Shown here one piece after another: positions 22,911 through 34,140 of a DNA stretch of 64,000 nucleotides (within the stretch, counting starts at the first letter, position 1; each line of letters opens with the position of its first letter). Below the pieces are notes generated by a model. It searched no databases, was not told where the DNA came from, and was given only the letters and a program-made list of their open reading frames with translations. Source of the DNA: Merluccius polli. Lineage: Eukaryota; Chordata; Actinopteri; Gadiformes; Merlucciidae. The stretch is taken from contig JAOPHQ010001993.1 in the NCBI GenBank assembly GCA_030340625.1, positions 392,001-456,000 on the forward strand. Reading direction: 5' to 3'. The position numbers and the translations under genes are program-made.

Positions 22911-25124
22911 CACCCCCCACCTGCTTCCCATGGGAGTGTTTAAACGGAGAGTGGATGGCTTGCACGGCAGGGTTTGATTTAGCGGCTTCATAATTACCCA
23001 CTCAACAGCACATCTGCCAGCGTCTGGCGCCACCCCCCCTCTCTAACATACAGAGAATCAGCTACTGTTCTCTGATAACCCCCTCCGGGAGACAAGCCAG
23101 ATTTGTGCCTTCTCGTCATAAAAACAACAAGGAGATATTACAAAATAAGAGCCATTGCTCCGCAGTAAAGTTTTTTTACGCATGTTTGAACTGAAAGGCA
23201 TAACAGTAAATGCAGTACAACGTTCACATCAGGCATCCATCAGAGATCGCACCCACAATAGGGATAAAGGTCTGCTACCCTCGGGGCCATCGTGTCTTTC
23301 CTGCCTATAATGGAATCATTGCGGTCTGTTCACCGCCACAAAATATACCGGCAAAAAAGGTCAACACAAACTAGATAGGACATCACAACATGAGAGCCGC
23401 CCCTCTATGGATATCGTGCGATGACATTTGTGTGATGTCAATGTGATCTGGAGATGCACACTCTTCAAGATGGCCTGATATAGGGTAAATAACACATGGA
23501 AATAGCCCCCCCCCCCCATAGCCCACCCCCAAGATGGGTATCTTGAAGAGCGGCATGTCGTTATCCTAACACAGGAGGGTAAATTGTAGAGGGATTGAAG
23601 TGGATGTCGAAACGGAAGACATATTGGCAACAAAAACTGACATAACACAAAAGCCTCTGAATCTGAAAACAGTGTTTTGCATTTCACAAATCTCAGACGG
23701 TGTCCATTTCAGATGTATTCTATTATATCTTTTAAATGTTAGAATTGGTTACTGTCAGATTGATGAATGGGAAAATGGGGAAAATGGTGAAAGTGAGGGC
23801 TGGGTGGTGGAGTTAGGAAGACTTGTGTTTTTAACGATGTGCTTTACTTGTCAGAAAGCTGACAGCTGGGCTGCGGTTTTACCGAGTCTGTACTATTTGG
23901 ACAACAAAATAGTTTGTTTTTGTTGTCCATTGAAGCATCAGAGAAATAAGGTCCTCGACTCTTCGTGGATACTGCAAGTAAACAATGTATCAGGGAAAAA
24001 ACAAACATGAAAGCAAAAAATGGAGGTCGGGCAAGTTCAGTGTTTTCTTTTTCCCATCACCGTCACCAACTCTAGAGCAGAAACACACAACTGACGTGGT
24101 GCCGCTCAGACAACCGGGGCCATAGTGAACCCAACGCTAGTGTGAAGGCTAGTGCCACGGTCTCAGTCAGCTTGAATGGTTTGTGTCCTATAGCCCTAAA
24201 CGTCCCAGAGCACGCCGGGCATCAGGGTATTTCACAACGACAACAAAAAACTATAGTGATTTGTGTGTTTTGGAATCAAAGCGTCAGCCATTTCATCTGT
24301 CTGGAAAAGGTTTAATGGCGCCTGCAGGACTTGTTGTCTTGGTAACTGCTTGGCACCAGGGTCCTATATCTAATTGAATAAAGCCTTGCCTCTAACTGTC
24401 GTCACTTTAAATGACAACTGCTTGACCTTCATACACGCCATGTCCCCATTCACACAAATTATTACCAAATTGAGACGTACGTATCTGGATCTTTTATATT
24501 ATTCCGACCATGATATTTTTGAACCAATAAATTTAAAAAAGAAGTCAAGCTTTCTGTGTTGACACACAAAGCTTGACAAATACAAAACATCGCTTGAGAT
24601 GACCAAACCCGCAAGTTATAAATCAAACGAACACAAAGAAAGGCAAAGCAAGATCTTTTTTGTATATAGAAGTTTGACTGCTCATTGACATTTCGAGTGA
24701 GCGCATGTGAAACAGCATAAACCTCTCAATTATCTGCAATATAATGTGTAAACATCTCTGCATTATACATTATGCCCTTATAAGCCTTGGCATAATTATG
24801 AAAAGTATTGGTGTGGCAATTTATGCACCCATATGCTTATTCATTGAGCTCACTAATTAGTCACAAACTTGCTGAATCCGCAATGATAGTGTTGTTTTCA
24901 TTGGATACATGAAGTGGGCAGATTTAATTTTGCCATGTTCAGCTTCAAAGAGACACAAAACAGCCGTTACCCTATGGATGGAACAGTACAATAATACAGA
25001 AATATCCGATAATGCAAAGTGGCATAAACATATTCATCTCCTCTATTCTCATTGTTGGATGTCAAGGGACCACTGGTATAAAATGCCTAAGAATATCCAG
25101 ATTGAGCTGAACTGTAGTTATGAT

Positions 25125-25932
25125 CAGTGTTTGGAATAACGCTGTTTAAAAGAACAGCGTTATGTAACAGCGTTATTTTTTCAGTAACGGGGTAATCTAA
25201 CTAATTACTGTTTCCGTCATTACAACACCGTTATCGGTACTGAACGTTAAATGCGGTGCGTTACTATGAATTGATTGAATAAACTGCGTAATGCTGGGCT
25301 TACACCAAAAGATTTTCACAGTCCCAGACTAAAAACTGAAAGTCTTTAGTAAATCTAGGAGTTTTACTGGAGTCACAGCGCGCTCCCGTCTCGATCGTTA
25401 AGTTTAAGGTAGTAATCTGCGCTGTTTCAGATCAGTCTTTTCCTAGTCTTGGGCTTGCGATAATATCAAACGTGTTTGATATTATCGCAAGTCGCAGTGA
25501 CGTAACACAATCAACAACCAATAGATGAGCTCTGACAAAAGCAGAAACAGGAAACCTGGTCTTTTCCAAATCTTTTCAAAGTCTTCTGATCCGAACGTAC
25601 CCCTGGCTCCGTACACAAACTGCTAGTGAGGAGACCGGGTGGGTTAACAACGAGATAAGCGATTATGATGTCATGTTTCATGGTAGCCAATCGGAGCCAG
25701 TGTTTTTACACACAAGCCAGGCCACGCGCACCACACACACACACCAAACAGATTCGAAGAAGCAGCAGAGATGGCGAGTCCGTTTTTTTTTACAGTAACA
25801 CAAATAGTTACTTTCCCTGGTAACTAGTTACTTTTATTATAAAGTAATTCAGTTACTAACTCAGTTACTTTTTGGAACAAGTAGTGAGTAACTATAACTA
25901 ATTACTTTTTTAAAGTAACGTTCCCAACACTG
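25125..25932. mobile_element. 808-bp non-autonomous hAT element
   Basis: The left end CAGTGTTTGGAATAACG and right end CGTTCCCAACACTG are inverted repeats of the CAGTGTTGGGAA type common in fish. The flanks are a perfect 8-bp duplication, GTTATGAT, at 25117-25124 and 25933-25940. Subterminal GTTACTTT/AAAGTAAC words are abundant at 25800-25920. No transposase frame is present. An internal palindrome lies at 25454-25491. Confidence 0.93.
25454..25491. repeat. perfect 38-bp palindrome with 2-bp centre
   Basis: Arms CTTGCGATAATATCAAAC and GTTTGATATTATCGCAAG flank GT. It lies inside the 808-bp hAT element. Confidence 0.97.
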
Positions 25933-26019
25933 GTTATGATGCACATTTCCTTTGTGATTAAAGTGTTAGTTTCTTACGCCCTGGACCAAGAATTTTAGAT
26001 GCGTTCCTTAGGTGCACTT

Positions 26020-26115
26020 AGGTACTCGATCTACTCCTGATCCATAAATATATGAATAGAGTGACACAGTTCACTGTACGCACATGTGACAAATAAAGAC
26101 TTTGAATCCTGTTTG
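26020..26115 (+). repeat. possible LINE 3' tail
   Basis: GTGACAAATAAAGACTTTGAATC near 26086-26108 resembles (with the tail split here as GTGACAAATAAAG, ACTTTGAATC) the 3' ends of L2/CR1-type LINEs. No coding part is recognised next to it. Confidence 0.3.
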
Positions 26116-26554
26116 TGATCCACGGTGACAGGGAGAAGCACCTTGTCCATCCTCTCTGCCTGTGCAGATCACTATCAACCCCCCCCCCCCAAAGAACTCT
26201 CCAAAAACACATGAATTAGGCTCATTTAGGCCTTTATTTGAAAGGTTGGTTCTGTCACAACATCGGCAATTATATGTAACCCAAAAAGGTTAACTGGGAC
26301 CGACTTATTGGTGTCCACAGGGCTTTTGCATCGCAACGTCCCGTCGCAATGATCGCCTAGGAGCATAGGAATGTTATTAGGCTAATATTTATTATATTGT
26401 TGGTTGTCATGTCTTTTTGGTCAGTTTAGTAATTAATCGTGAAATGATTTCGCATAGGATACAGTATATTCATGTTGATTTAGGATTTTACAGTAGTACA
26501 ACTATCTTGCAACAACAAAAAATCACATGATACATTCTGATGTACAAGCCTTAT

Positions 26555-26760
26555 TGGTTAAATGTACTATGGAGTTAGCATACGCTTTCATCCAAAGTGA
26601 CTTACAGTGAATTTGGATACAGTTTATCTTGGAGCAGGTCGAGGGTTAGGGCATCTTGCTCTAGGACACCTACAGGTAGACTGAGGAAACTGGGGATTGA
26701 ACCCAGAAACTTTGGGATGGAAGTCAAACAGCCTAAGCACTCGACTATCCTCCTATCAAA
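26555..26760. repeat. dispersed fish repeat (CCAAAGTGACTTACAGT type)
   Basis: Contains TTTCATCCAAAGTGACTTAC, GGGTTAGGGCATCTTGCTCT and GGGGATTGAACCCAGAA, wording that recurs widely in teleost genomes. The reading frames over it are not supported as genes. Confidence 0.5.
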
Positions 26761-28120
26761 TACATATAAACATAATACAGCAATGTTTGAAGAGTATTGC
26801 AAACAAAGTGTTGCAAATCATTTATTTTCCTCGGGCCAAAACGCTGTAATGTTCAGTGATCCATGCAATAGGAGGCAATCTTCACTTGATGTTTGTCTGA
26901 TACAGCTTAATGTGGCATCATAATTTCAATCATCTCAACAAAAAAAATGTAATTGCCCCATAGCAGCTTTGCTGATTAAACTAACTGTGAAACTGCTTAC
27001 CCGTGTCGCACAACTCTAGAATACATACTGAACATCGTGTCACATTTAACCGAATGGAAAAAAGGCTTTTTTTGCAATGTCATAATTTACACATTAACGC
27101 GTGGGGGTTGTGTGAACATTGAGTGCAATTCTGATTGCATCGTTATAATCAGATTACATTGGTGGTATACTGATTACGTTGGTATTCTAACATTCGTACA
27201 TTGGTAATCTCTGTTGCGGAGACGACTGTCGACATCACCAGTGCTTGATATCAACTAAATGTCGACCCAATTAAAGTGGAAAGGTCATTTGAATAAACTC
27301 TGGCTTATTCAATGAAGTCAAAAGGTTAGGTGTAACTTTGCGAGACCAAATGTGGCATTTCGACGGCACTCAAACACAATTTGGGTCCGTCTGACTCACA
27401 GGCACTAGTGTTAAGGGAACCAAAGGAGACCTGAATACTACAATCTCTCATTCTTATAGCCAACCAAAGCCAAAGCCAAGCAAAGCACAATTTGATGTAT
27501 CCGAGGGGTCACAAGTATGGCCAAAAGCCACATTAAACATAATCCCATTTACCTAAATTCAAGGCACTTACAAATGCTAACTGCTAAAGCGTAGCTGGTA
27601 GATTAGCGCCTGTGAGCGAGCTGCCATTGCGTGCAACAGTGTGGTTGCTGTGCTAAATGGTGTTAAAAGTGACAATGTGAAAATGATGATTTTCAGAAAC
27701 AAAGGGGGACAACACACCGTTGGTCTCAAAGCAAGGAGATGATAATATGATAACAGCATACCATGTTCCATAAATCTTGCCAAACAAAACATCAGAAAGT
27801 GCGAGCTGTTGAAGAGTATGCTTTGCCACATTGACTGACTTTTCATCTTGTGGGAAATAATTAGTAATTAGCCAGGCGTTAACGCTCCAGTTTAATCCTA
27901 TGTATATAGTGGCCACCGGCGACACCTTAGCCAGTCACGTCTCTGTAGCCGGGGCCATGAATCAACAACAAAGACAGACAAAGAAGGGCGCCACATTATC
28001 TACGCTAGGTTAATGTGTAGCGCTGTAGCGCAGCGTCGGCAAATGGTGATTTAAAATTGATACACCGTTTCCATTACCGTCTGTGTAATTACCTCTGTGT
28101 CTGCGTGTGCATGATACCCT

Positions 28121-28153
28121 GTGTGTGTGTGTGTGTGTGCGTACATGTATGTA

Positions 28154-28194
<41 letters not shown>
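28121..28194. repeat. GT dinucleotide repeats in two blocks
   Basis: Blocks at 28121-28139 and 28157-28194, separated by GTACATGTATGTATG. Confidence 0.95.
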
Positions 28195-28197
<3 letters not shown>

Positions 28198-28647
28198 TGT
28201 GATTGTGTCTGAGTGCATTGCATGCACAGCAGGTACGCAGAGAGAAAAAGGTAGAAATATTTATCATTCGGTGACACCCCAGGTTGGTGCTCACCCTTTG
28301 AGGCCTTGCTCAGCAGAAGGCAGCGGTAATGACTCAGAGGGGTAGCAGTGAACACCAACATGAGCAATGGAGCGCCGTGTGTGGTTGAGGAAAACAGAGG
28401 AATGACCAACACATACAACAGAGAAACCTGCGTGATACGTTTCTGTAGAATAATGACAGTGCTGCTGGGAAAAGTGTGAAACAAAAGTTTGCTCATCTTA
28501 GTAAAAATAAAATGAGGGGCTCGGTGATATGGCCAAAATCCTCTATCCTCATATAGATAATTTAATATCTCGATAACGATATATATATATCACGATATAG
28601 CTTGTTTTCTGCTAATTCAATAAATGAATAGTGCATATAAAATGACC

Positions 28648-28913
28648 GGTAACACTTTAGATTAGGGACCACATATTTACCATTAACTAGTTGCTTATAA
28701 GCACGCACATTGGCTCTTTATTAGTCATTATAAAGCACTTATTAATGCATTATTCTGCATGACCATATTCTACAACTACTAGGCCATTAACTTTAATATT
28801 AGAGTTTCCCCTCAATAACCTCCTAATTACTGCTTATTGATAGTAAGTAAGTAAATTACGATCTTAGCAACTAGTTAATGGTGAATATGTGGTCCCTAAT
28901 CTAAAGTGTTACC
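28648..28913. mobile_element. 266-bp MITE, GGTAACACTTTAGATTAGGG family, copy 2
   Basis: The ends GGTAACACTTTAGATTAGGG and CCCTAATCTAAAGTGTTACC are perfect inverted repeats over at least 20 bp. The flanks are AAATGACC at 28640-28647 and 28914-28921. The interior matches copy 1 at 21826 except for a short indel. Confidence 0.95.
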
Positions 28914-29601
28914 AAATGACCACATGGTAAAGCCGATTTTTGTATACTCCTGTGTGAATTAAATACTTGACAAATGGAAAGTACTGAGCATTTTCTTATT
29001 TTGTTCATCCCTTGTATTACTGTAATGCAGCCTTTGAAACCAGGAAAAGACAACACTTATGCCACATCATGATATTAAGATATCCAAAATCTATCTAATA
29101 TCACAAAACCAATATAATATTGATATTGATATGATGATTGATATAATATTTATTTATACCATGGTCGGCGTGAATACTCAATTCTGATTGGCTGGCGGGT
29201 GTAGGTTAAAAAGTGTTAATGTACACCTAGGAAAGACGTTCGGGTCAAATTGCCTGATTACAGTTAGATTACTGCGCTGGCTCAAACGCTAGATGGTAAC
29301 CATGGCAACGGAGAGGGAATACTCGATTCTGATTGGCTGCTGCAGGGTGGCCATTTATCCCTGCTATATGCAGAGCTAGCTCTGGCTATATGGACACCTA
29401 CTAAGTACTTCCAGTCAAATTGTCTGTTCAGCCTTCAAAACGAGAGCTGGTAAATTGTGAAAAATGCATTAAACTGTAATCAGAAAAGGCGGTTATATGC
29501 TATAGACCCTATAGTATCTGTGGTATAAAGGCTGGGACACATTTCAAATTATAAATATGTACACTTTATGTTGAAATTATAGACCGTCGGATTCCCATTG
29601 A

Positions 29602-32600
29602 TTGCCATACCCCTCCCTGAGCTACTACCTTACCGTGGTGGAGGGGTTTGCGTGTCCCAATGACCCCCAGGAGCTCCGTTGTCGGGGGCTTTATGCCCCT
29701 GGTAGGGTCACCCATGGCAAACAGGTCCGGGGGGAGGGGCCAGACAAAGGGTAGCTCAGAAGACCCCTTATGATGAATACAATAAATGGTCTTGCGTGTC
29801 CCTCGCCCGGACGTGGGTCACCGGGGCCCCCCCCTGGAGCCAGGCCTGGGGGTGGGGCATGGGGGCGAGCGCCTGGTGGCCGGGCCTGTACCCGTGGGGC
29901 CCGGCCGGGCACAGGATGACGTGGGACCCCCTTCCCGCCGGCTCACTACCAGCAGGAGGGGCCAAAGGGGTCGGGTGCAGTGCGAGCTGGGCGGCGGCCG
30001 AAGGCGGGGACCTTGGCGGTCCGATCCTCGGCTGCAGAAGCTAGCTCTAGGGACGTGGAACGTCACCTCTCTGGTGGGGAAGGAGCCTGAGCTGATGCGC
30101 GAGGTTGAGATGTTCCGGCTAGATATAGTCGGCCTCACCTCGACGCATAGCAAGGGCTCTGGAACCAGTCTTCTCGAGAGGGGTTGGACTCTCTTCCACT
30201 CTGGAGTTGCCACTGGTGAGAGGCGCCGGGCAGGGGTGGCAATACTTATTTGCCCCCCGGCTTGGTGCCTGTATGTTGGAGTTTACCCCGGTAGACGAGA
30301 GGGTAGCCTCCCTCCGCCTTCGGGTGGGGGGACGGATCCTGACTGTTGTTTGTGCCTATGGTCCAAACAGCAGTTCAGAGTATCCACCCTTTTTGGACTC
30401 CTTGGAGGGGGTGCTGGAAAGTGCTCCCTCTGGGGATTCCCTCGTTCTGCTGGGGGACTTCAACGCCCACGTTGGCAGCGACAGTGAGACCTGGAGGGGT
30501 GTGATTGGGAGGAACGGCCCCCCCGATCTGAACCCGAGTGGTGTTCAGCTATTGGACTTCTGTGCTCGTCACAGATTGTCCATAACGAACACCATGTTCA
30601 AGCATAAGGGTGTCCATATGTGCACTTGGCACCAGGACACCCTAGGCCGCAGATCGATGATCGACTTCGTAGTCGTGTCATCGGACTTGCGGCCGCATGT
30701 CTTGGACACTCGGGCGAAGAGAGGGGCGGAGCTGTCAACTGATCACCACCTGGTGGTGAGTTGGCTGCGATGGTGGGGGAGGATGCCGGTCAGACCTGGC
30801 AGACCCAAACGTATTGTGAGGGTCTGCTGGGAACGTCTGGCAGAGTCTCCTGTCAGAGAGAGCTTCAACTCCCACCTCCGGGAGAGCTTTGACCATGTAC
30901 CGGGGGAGGCGGGGGACATTGAGTCCGAGTGGGCCATGTTCCACGCCTCCATTGTTAAGGCGGCTGACCAGAGCTGTGGCCGCAAGGTGGTCGGTGCCTG
31001 CCGTGGCGGCAATTCCCGAACCCGCTGGTGGACACCGGCGGTGAGGGATGCCGTCAAACTGAAGAAGGAGTCCTATAGGACCTTTTTGGCCTGTGGGACT
31101 CCGGAGGCAGCAGGCAGGTACCGGCAGGCCAAGCGGAGCGCAGCTGTGGCGGTTACTGAGGCAAAAACCCGGACATGGGAGGAGTTCGGTGAGGCCATGG
31201 AGAACGACTTCCGGACGGCTTCGAAGAGGTTCTGGACCACCATCCGGCCTCTCAGGAGGGGGAAGCAGTGCATCGTCAACACTGTGTATGGTGGAGACGG
31301 TGCGCTGCTGACCTCGACTCGGGACGTTGTGGATCGGTGGAAGGAATACTTCGAAGACCTCCTCAATCCCACCGACACGCCTTCCGGTAAGGAAGCAGGG
31401 CCTGGGGACTCGGGTGTGGGCTCTCCTATCTCTGGGGCTGAGGTTGCCGAGGTGGTCAGGAAGCTCCTCGGTGGCAGGGCCCCGGGGGTGGATGAGGTCC
31501 GCCCGGAGTTCCTTAAGGCCCTGGATGTTGTGGGGCTGTCTTGGTTGACACGACTCTGCAGCATCGCGTGGACATCGGGGGCAGTGCCCCTGGATTGGCA
31601 GACTGGGGTGGTGGTCCCTCTTTTTAAGAAGGGGGACCGGAGGGTATGTTCCAACTATAGGGGGATCACACTCCTCAGCCTTCCTGGTAAGGTCTATTCA
31701 GGGGTGCTGGAGAGGAGGGTCCGTTGGATAGTCGAACCTCGGATTCAGGAGGAGCAATGTGGTTTTCGTCCAGGCCGTGGAACAGTGGACCAGCTCTACA
31801 CCCTCTGCAGGATCCTTGAGGGTGCATGGGAGTTTGCCCAACCAGTCCACATGTGCTTTGTGGACTTGGAGAAGGCATTCGACCGTGTCCCTCGGGGAGT
31901 CCTGTGGGGGGTTCTCCGGGAGTACGGGGTATCGGACCCCCTAATACGGGCTGTCCGTTCCCTGTATGACCGGTGTCAGAGCTTGGTCCGCATTGCCGGT
32001 AATAAGTCGGACTTGTTTCCAGTGAGGGTTGGACTCCGCCAGGGCTGCCCTTTGTCACCGATCCTGTTCATAATTTTTATGGACAGGATTTCTAGGCACA
32101 GCCAGGGCGTTGAGGGGGTCCGGTTTGGTGACCTCAGGATTGGGTCTCTGCTTTTTGCGGATGATGTGGTCCTGTTGGCTTCATCAGACCGTGACCTCCA
32201 ACTCTCGCTGGGCCGGTTCGCAGCCGAGTGTGAAGCGGCTGGGATGAGAATCAGCACCTCCAAATCCGAGTCCATGGTCCTCAACCGGAAAAGGGTGGAG
32301 TGCACTCTCCGGGTCGGGGATGAGATCCTGCCCCAAGTGGAGGAGTTCAAGTACCTCGGGGTCTTGTTCACGAGTGGGGGGAGGATGGAGCGGGAGATCG
32401 ACAGGCGGATCGGTGCGGCGTCTGCAGTAATGCGGACTCTGCACAGATCCGTCGTGGTGAAGAGGGAGCTGAGCCGAAAGGCAAAGCTCTCGATTTACCA
32501 GTCAATCTACGTTCCTGCCCTCACCTATGGTCATGAGCTTTGGGTAATGACCGAAAGAACAAGATCGCGGGTACAAGTGGCCGAAATGAGCTTCCTCCGC

Positions 32601-32970
32601 AGGGTGGCTGGGCTCTCCCTTAGAGATAGGGTGAGAAGCTCGGTCATCCGGGAGGAGCTCGGAGTAGACCCGCTACTCCTCCGCGTTGAGAGGAGCCAGA
32701 TGAGGTGGCTCGGGCATCTAGTTAGGATGCCTCCCGGACGCCTCCCTGGTGAGGTGTTCAGGGCACGTCCCACTGGTAGGAGACCCCGGGGAAGACCCAG
32801 GACACGCTGGAGAGACTATGTCTCTCGGCTGGCCTGGGAACGCCTCGGGATCCCCCAGGAAGAGCTGGCCGAAGTAGCTGGGGAAAGGGAAGTCTGGGCT
32901 TCCCTGCTTAGGCTGCTGCCCCCGCGACCCGACCCCGGATAAGCGGTAGAAGATGGATGGATGGATGGAT
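29602..32970 (+). mobile_element. RTE-clade (Rex3-like) non-LTR retrotransposon, nearly complete
   Basis: A 3.4-kb element with an untranslated 5' part, an endonuclease-reverse transcriptase frame and a 3' tail of GATG repeats (32952-32975), the tail type reported for Rex3. The flanks share a 13-bp target duplication, GGATTCCCATTGA (29589-29601 and 32971-32983), and the uninterrupted target is visible in sister repeat copies. It lies opposite to kcnip4 within its intron. Its GC content is much higher than its surroundings. Confidence 0.93.
29786..32943 (+). pseudogene. RTE endonuclease-reverse transcriptase, one frameshift
   Basis: The first frame carries the start of the apurinic-type endonuclease (LGTWNVTSLVGKEPEL, DIVGLTSTHS, ERRRAGVAIL). 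Near 30249-30256, at a run of six C, the homology moves to the frame that stays open to the stop at 32941-32943. That frame has the rest of the endonuclease (CAYGPNSSSEYPPF, LLGDFNAHVGSD, STDHHLVV), then reverse transcriptase motifs: NYRGITLLSLPGKVYSGVL, QCGFRPGRGT, FVDLEKAFDRVP, GLRQGCPLSPILF and catalytic FADD in LLFADDVVLLA. The C-terminus has the RRPRGRPRTRWRDYV motif typical of this family. The start codon of the natural protein is uncertain. One indel may be a real mutation or a sequencing slip. Confidence 0.88.
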
Positions 32971-33659
32971 GGATTCCCATTGAAACGAATGGCGCGGTGA
33001 TTAGTCGTCAAAACGACAGCTGGTAAATTGTGAAAAATGCATTAAACTGTAATCAGTATACGCGGTTATATGCTATAGACCCTATAGTATCTGTGGTGTA
33101 AAGGCTGGGACACATTTCAAATTATAAATATGTACACTTTATGTTGAAAGTATAGACCGTCGCGATTCCCATTGAAACAAATGGCGCGGTGATTAGTCGT
33201 CAAAACAACAACTGGTAAATTGTGAAAAATGCATTAAACTGTAATCAGAAAACGCGGTTATATGCTATAGACCCTATAGTATCTGTGGTGTAAAGGCTGG
33301 GACACATTTCAAATTATAAATATGTACACTTTATGTTGAAAGTATAGGCCGTCGCGATTCCCGATGTACAATGCATTACGTCAGCTCTCTGGCTCATAGC
33401 TGAGCGGACTAGAATCCCTCCCGTTGCCGAGTCGTATCTAAGGTCCGTCCTATTTACTGGAGGAGTGAACAACGTTTCCGTTGCATAAGAACCTTACGGG
33501 AGGGTAATGATTGTTCCAGGTATTAGTCAGACCCTCAGGCGTTACTAGGGAAGCCAAATTATGGCTTGTGAACAACTTTATATTTTGATTGTAAAACGCA
33601 TGCAAATATTAATGAATGGTCTTAATTTATTTTCTTTGGCAAGTGACCATGGTATAAGC

Positions 33660-33774
33660 GGGATAATGCCCTTCGAGGTGTCCATTATCAGAAGTTAATG
33701 GACTTCGCGGAAGCAACCGTCCTCCGCGTCGTCCATTAACTTCTGATAATGGACACCTCGTCGGGCATTATCCC
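33660..33774. repeat. long imperfect hairpin of element copy B
   Basis: The arm GGGATAATGCCCTTCGAGG... pairs with ...CCTCGTCGGGCATTATCCC over about 50 bases. Arm sequence differs from copy A but pairing is kept. Confidence 0.92.
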
Positions 33775-34100
33775 TTACATATTGCCCAGCGCTATTTAAT
33801 ATACACATTCATGTCTCATCTGCCTGACACATGCCAACTCGTTTGAAAGATACAGGTGGACATCGACATTGATGGCTGAATTGTCAACTTATTATATGCT
33901 GGCCTTGGAGTAGGAAGATGTCTGTTTGGAAGTCAACTTGCCTCTATATGAATTGTACACTGCTCTCCAGGTGATGATGCAATATGAATGTGGTGCCAGA
34001 TATAGATCTAATTATAGTTAAAATATATGTACTTTTCATTTGAGCACAGCAGAAGTAGTGCAGTGAGTGAACCTGTCTTTCACAGTCCCTTTGGGAGTGT

Positions 34101-34101
<1 letters not shown>

Positions 34102-34137
<36 letters not shown>
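34102..34137. repeat. GT dinucleotide repeat
   Basis: About 18 GT units. Confidence 0.95.

Positions 34138-34140
<3 letters not shown>

Larger units (their letters stand above)
29436..33362. repeat. about 192-bp tandem repeat, three copies split by the retrotransposon
   Basis: Copies lie at about 29436-29601 (truncated), 32971-33165 and 33166-33362. Shared words include CTGGTAAATTGTGAAAAATG, ATGCTATAGACCCTATAGTA and GGCTGGGACACATTTCAAAT. Copies are nearly identical, so the duplication is recent or homogenised. Confidence 0.9.
29155..33774. mobile_element. hairpin-bearing element copy B, interrupted by an RTE retrotransposon
   Basis: The left landmark is TATACCATGGTCGGCGTGAA, then TACTCAATTCTGATTGGCTG, with a second GAATACTCGATTCTGATTGG at 29319. 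Three tandem copies of a unit of about 192 bp follow. The right landmarks are ATTAGTCAGACCC and ACCATGGTATAAGCGGGATA before the hairpin at 33660-33774. Removing the retrotransposon (29602-32970 and one target copy) restores a continuous element. Borders are approximate. Confidence 0.6.

Noticed and set aside
29786..30230. N-terminal 80 residues of the first retrotransposon frame as a separate protein
   Set aside because: The upstream part is GC-rich leader with no motif; only the portion from LGTWNVTS onward matches the endonuclease.
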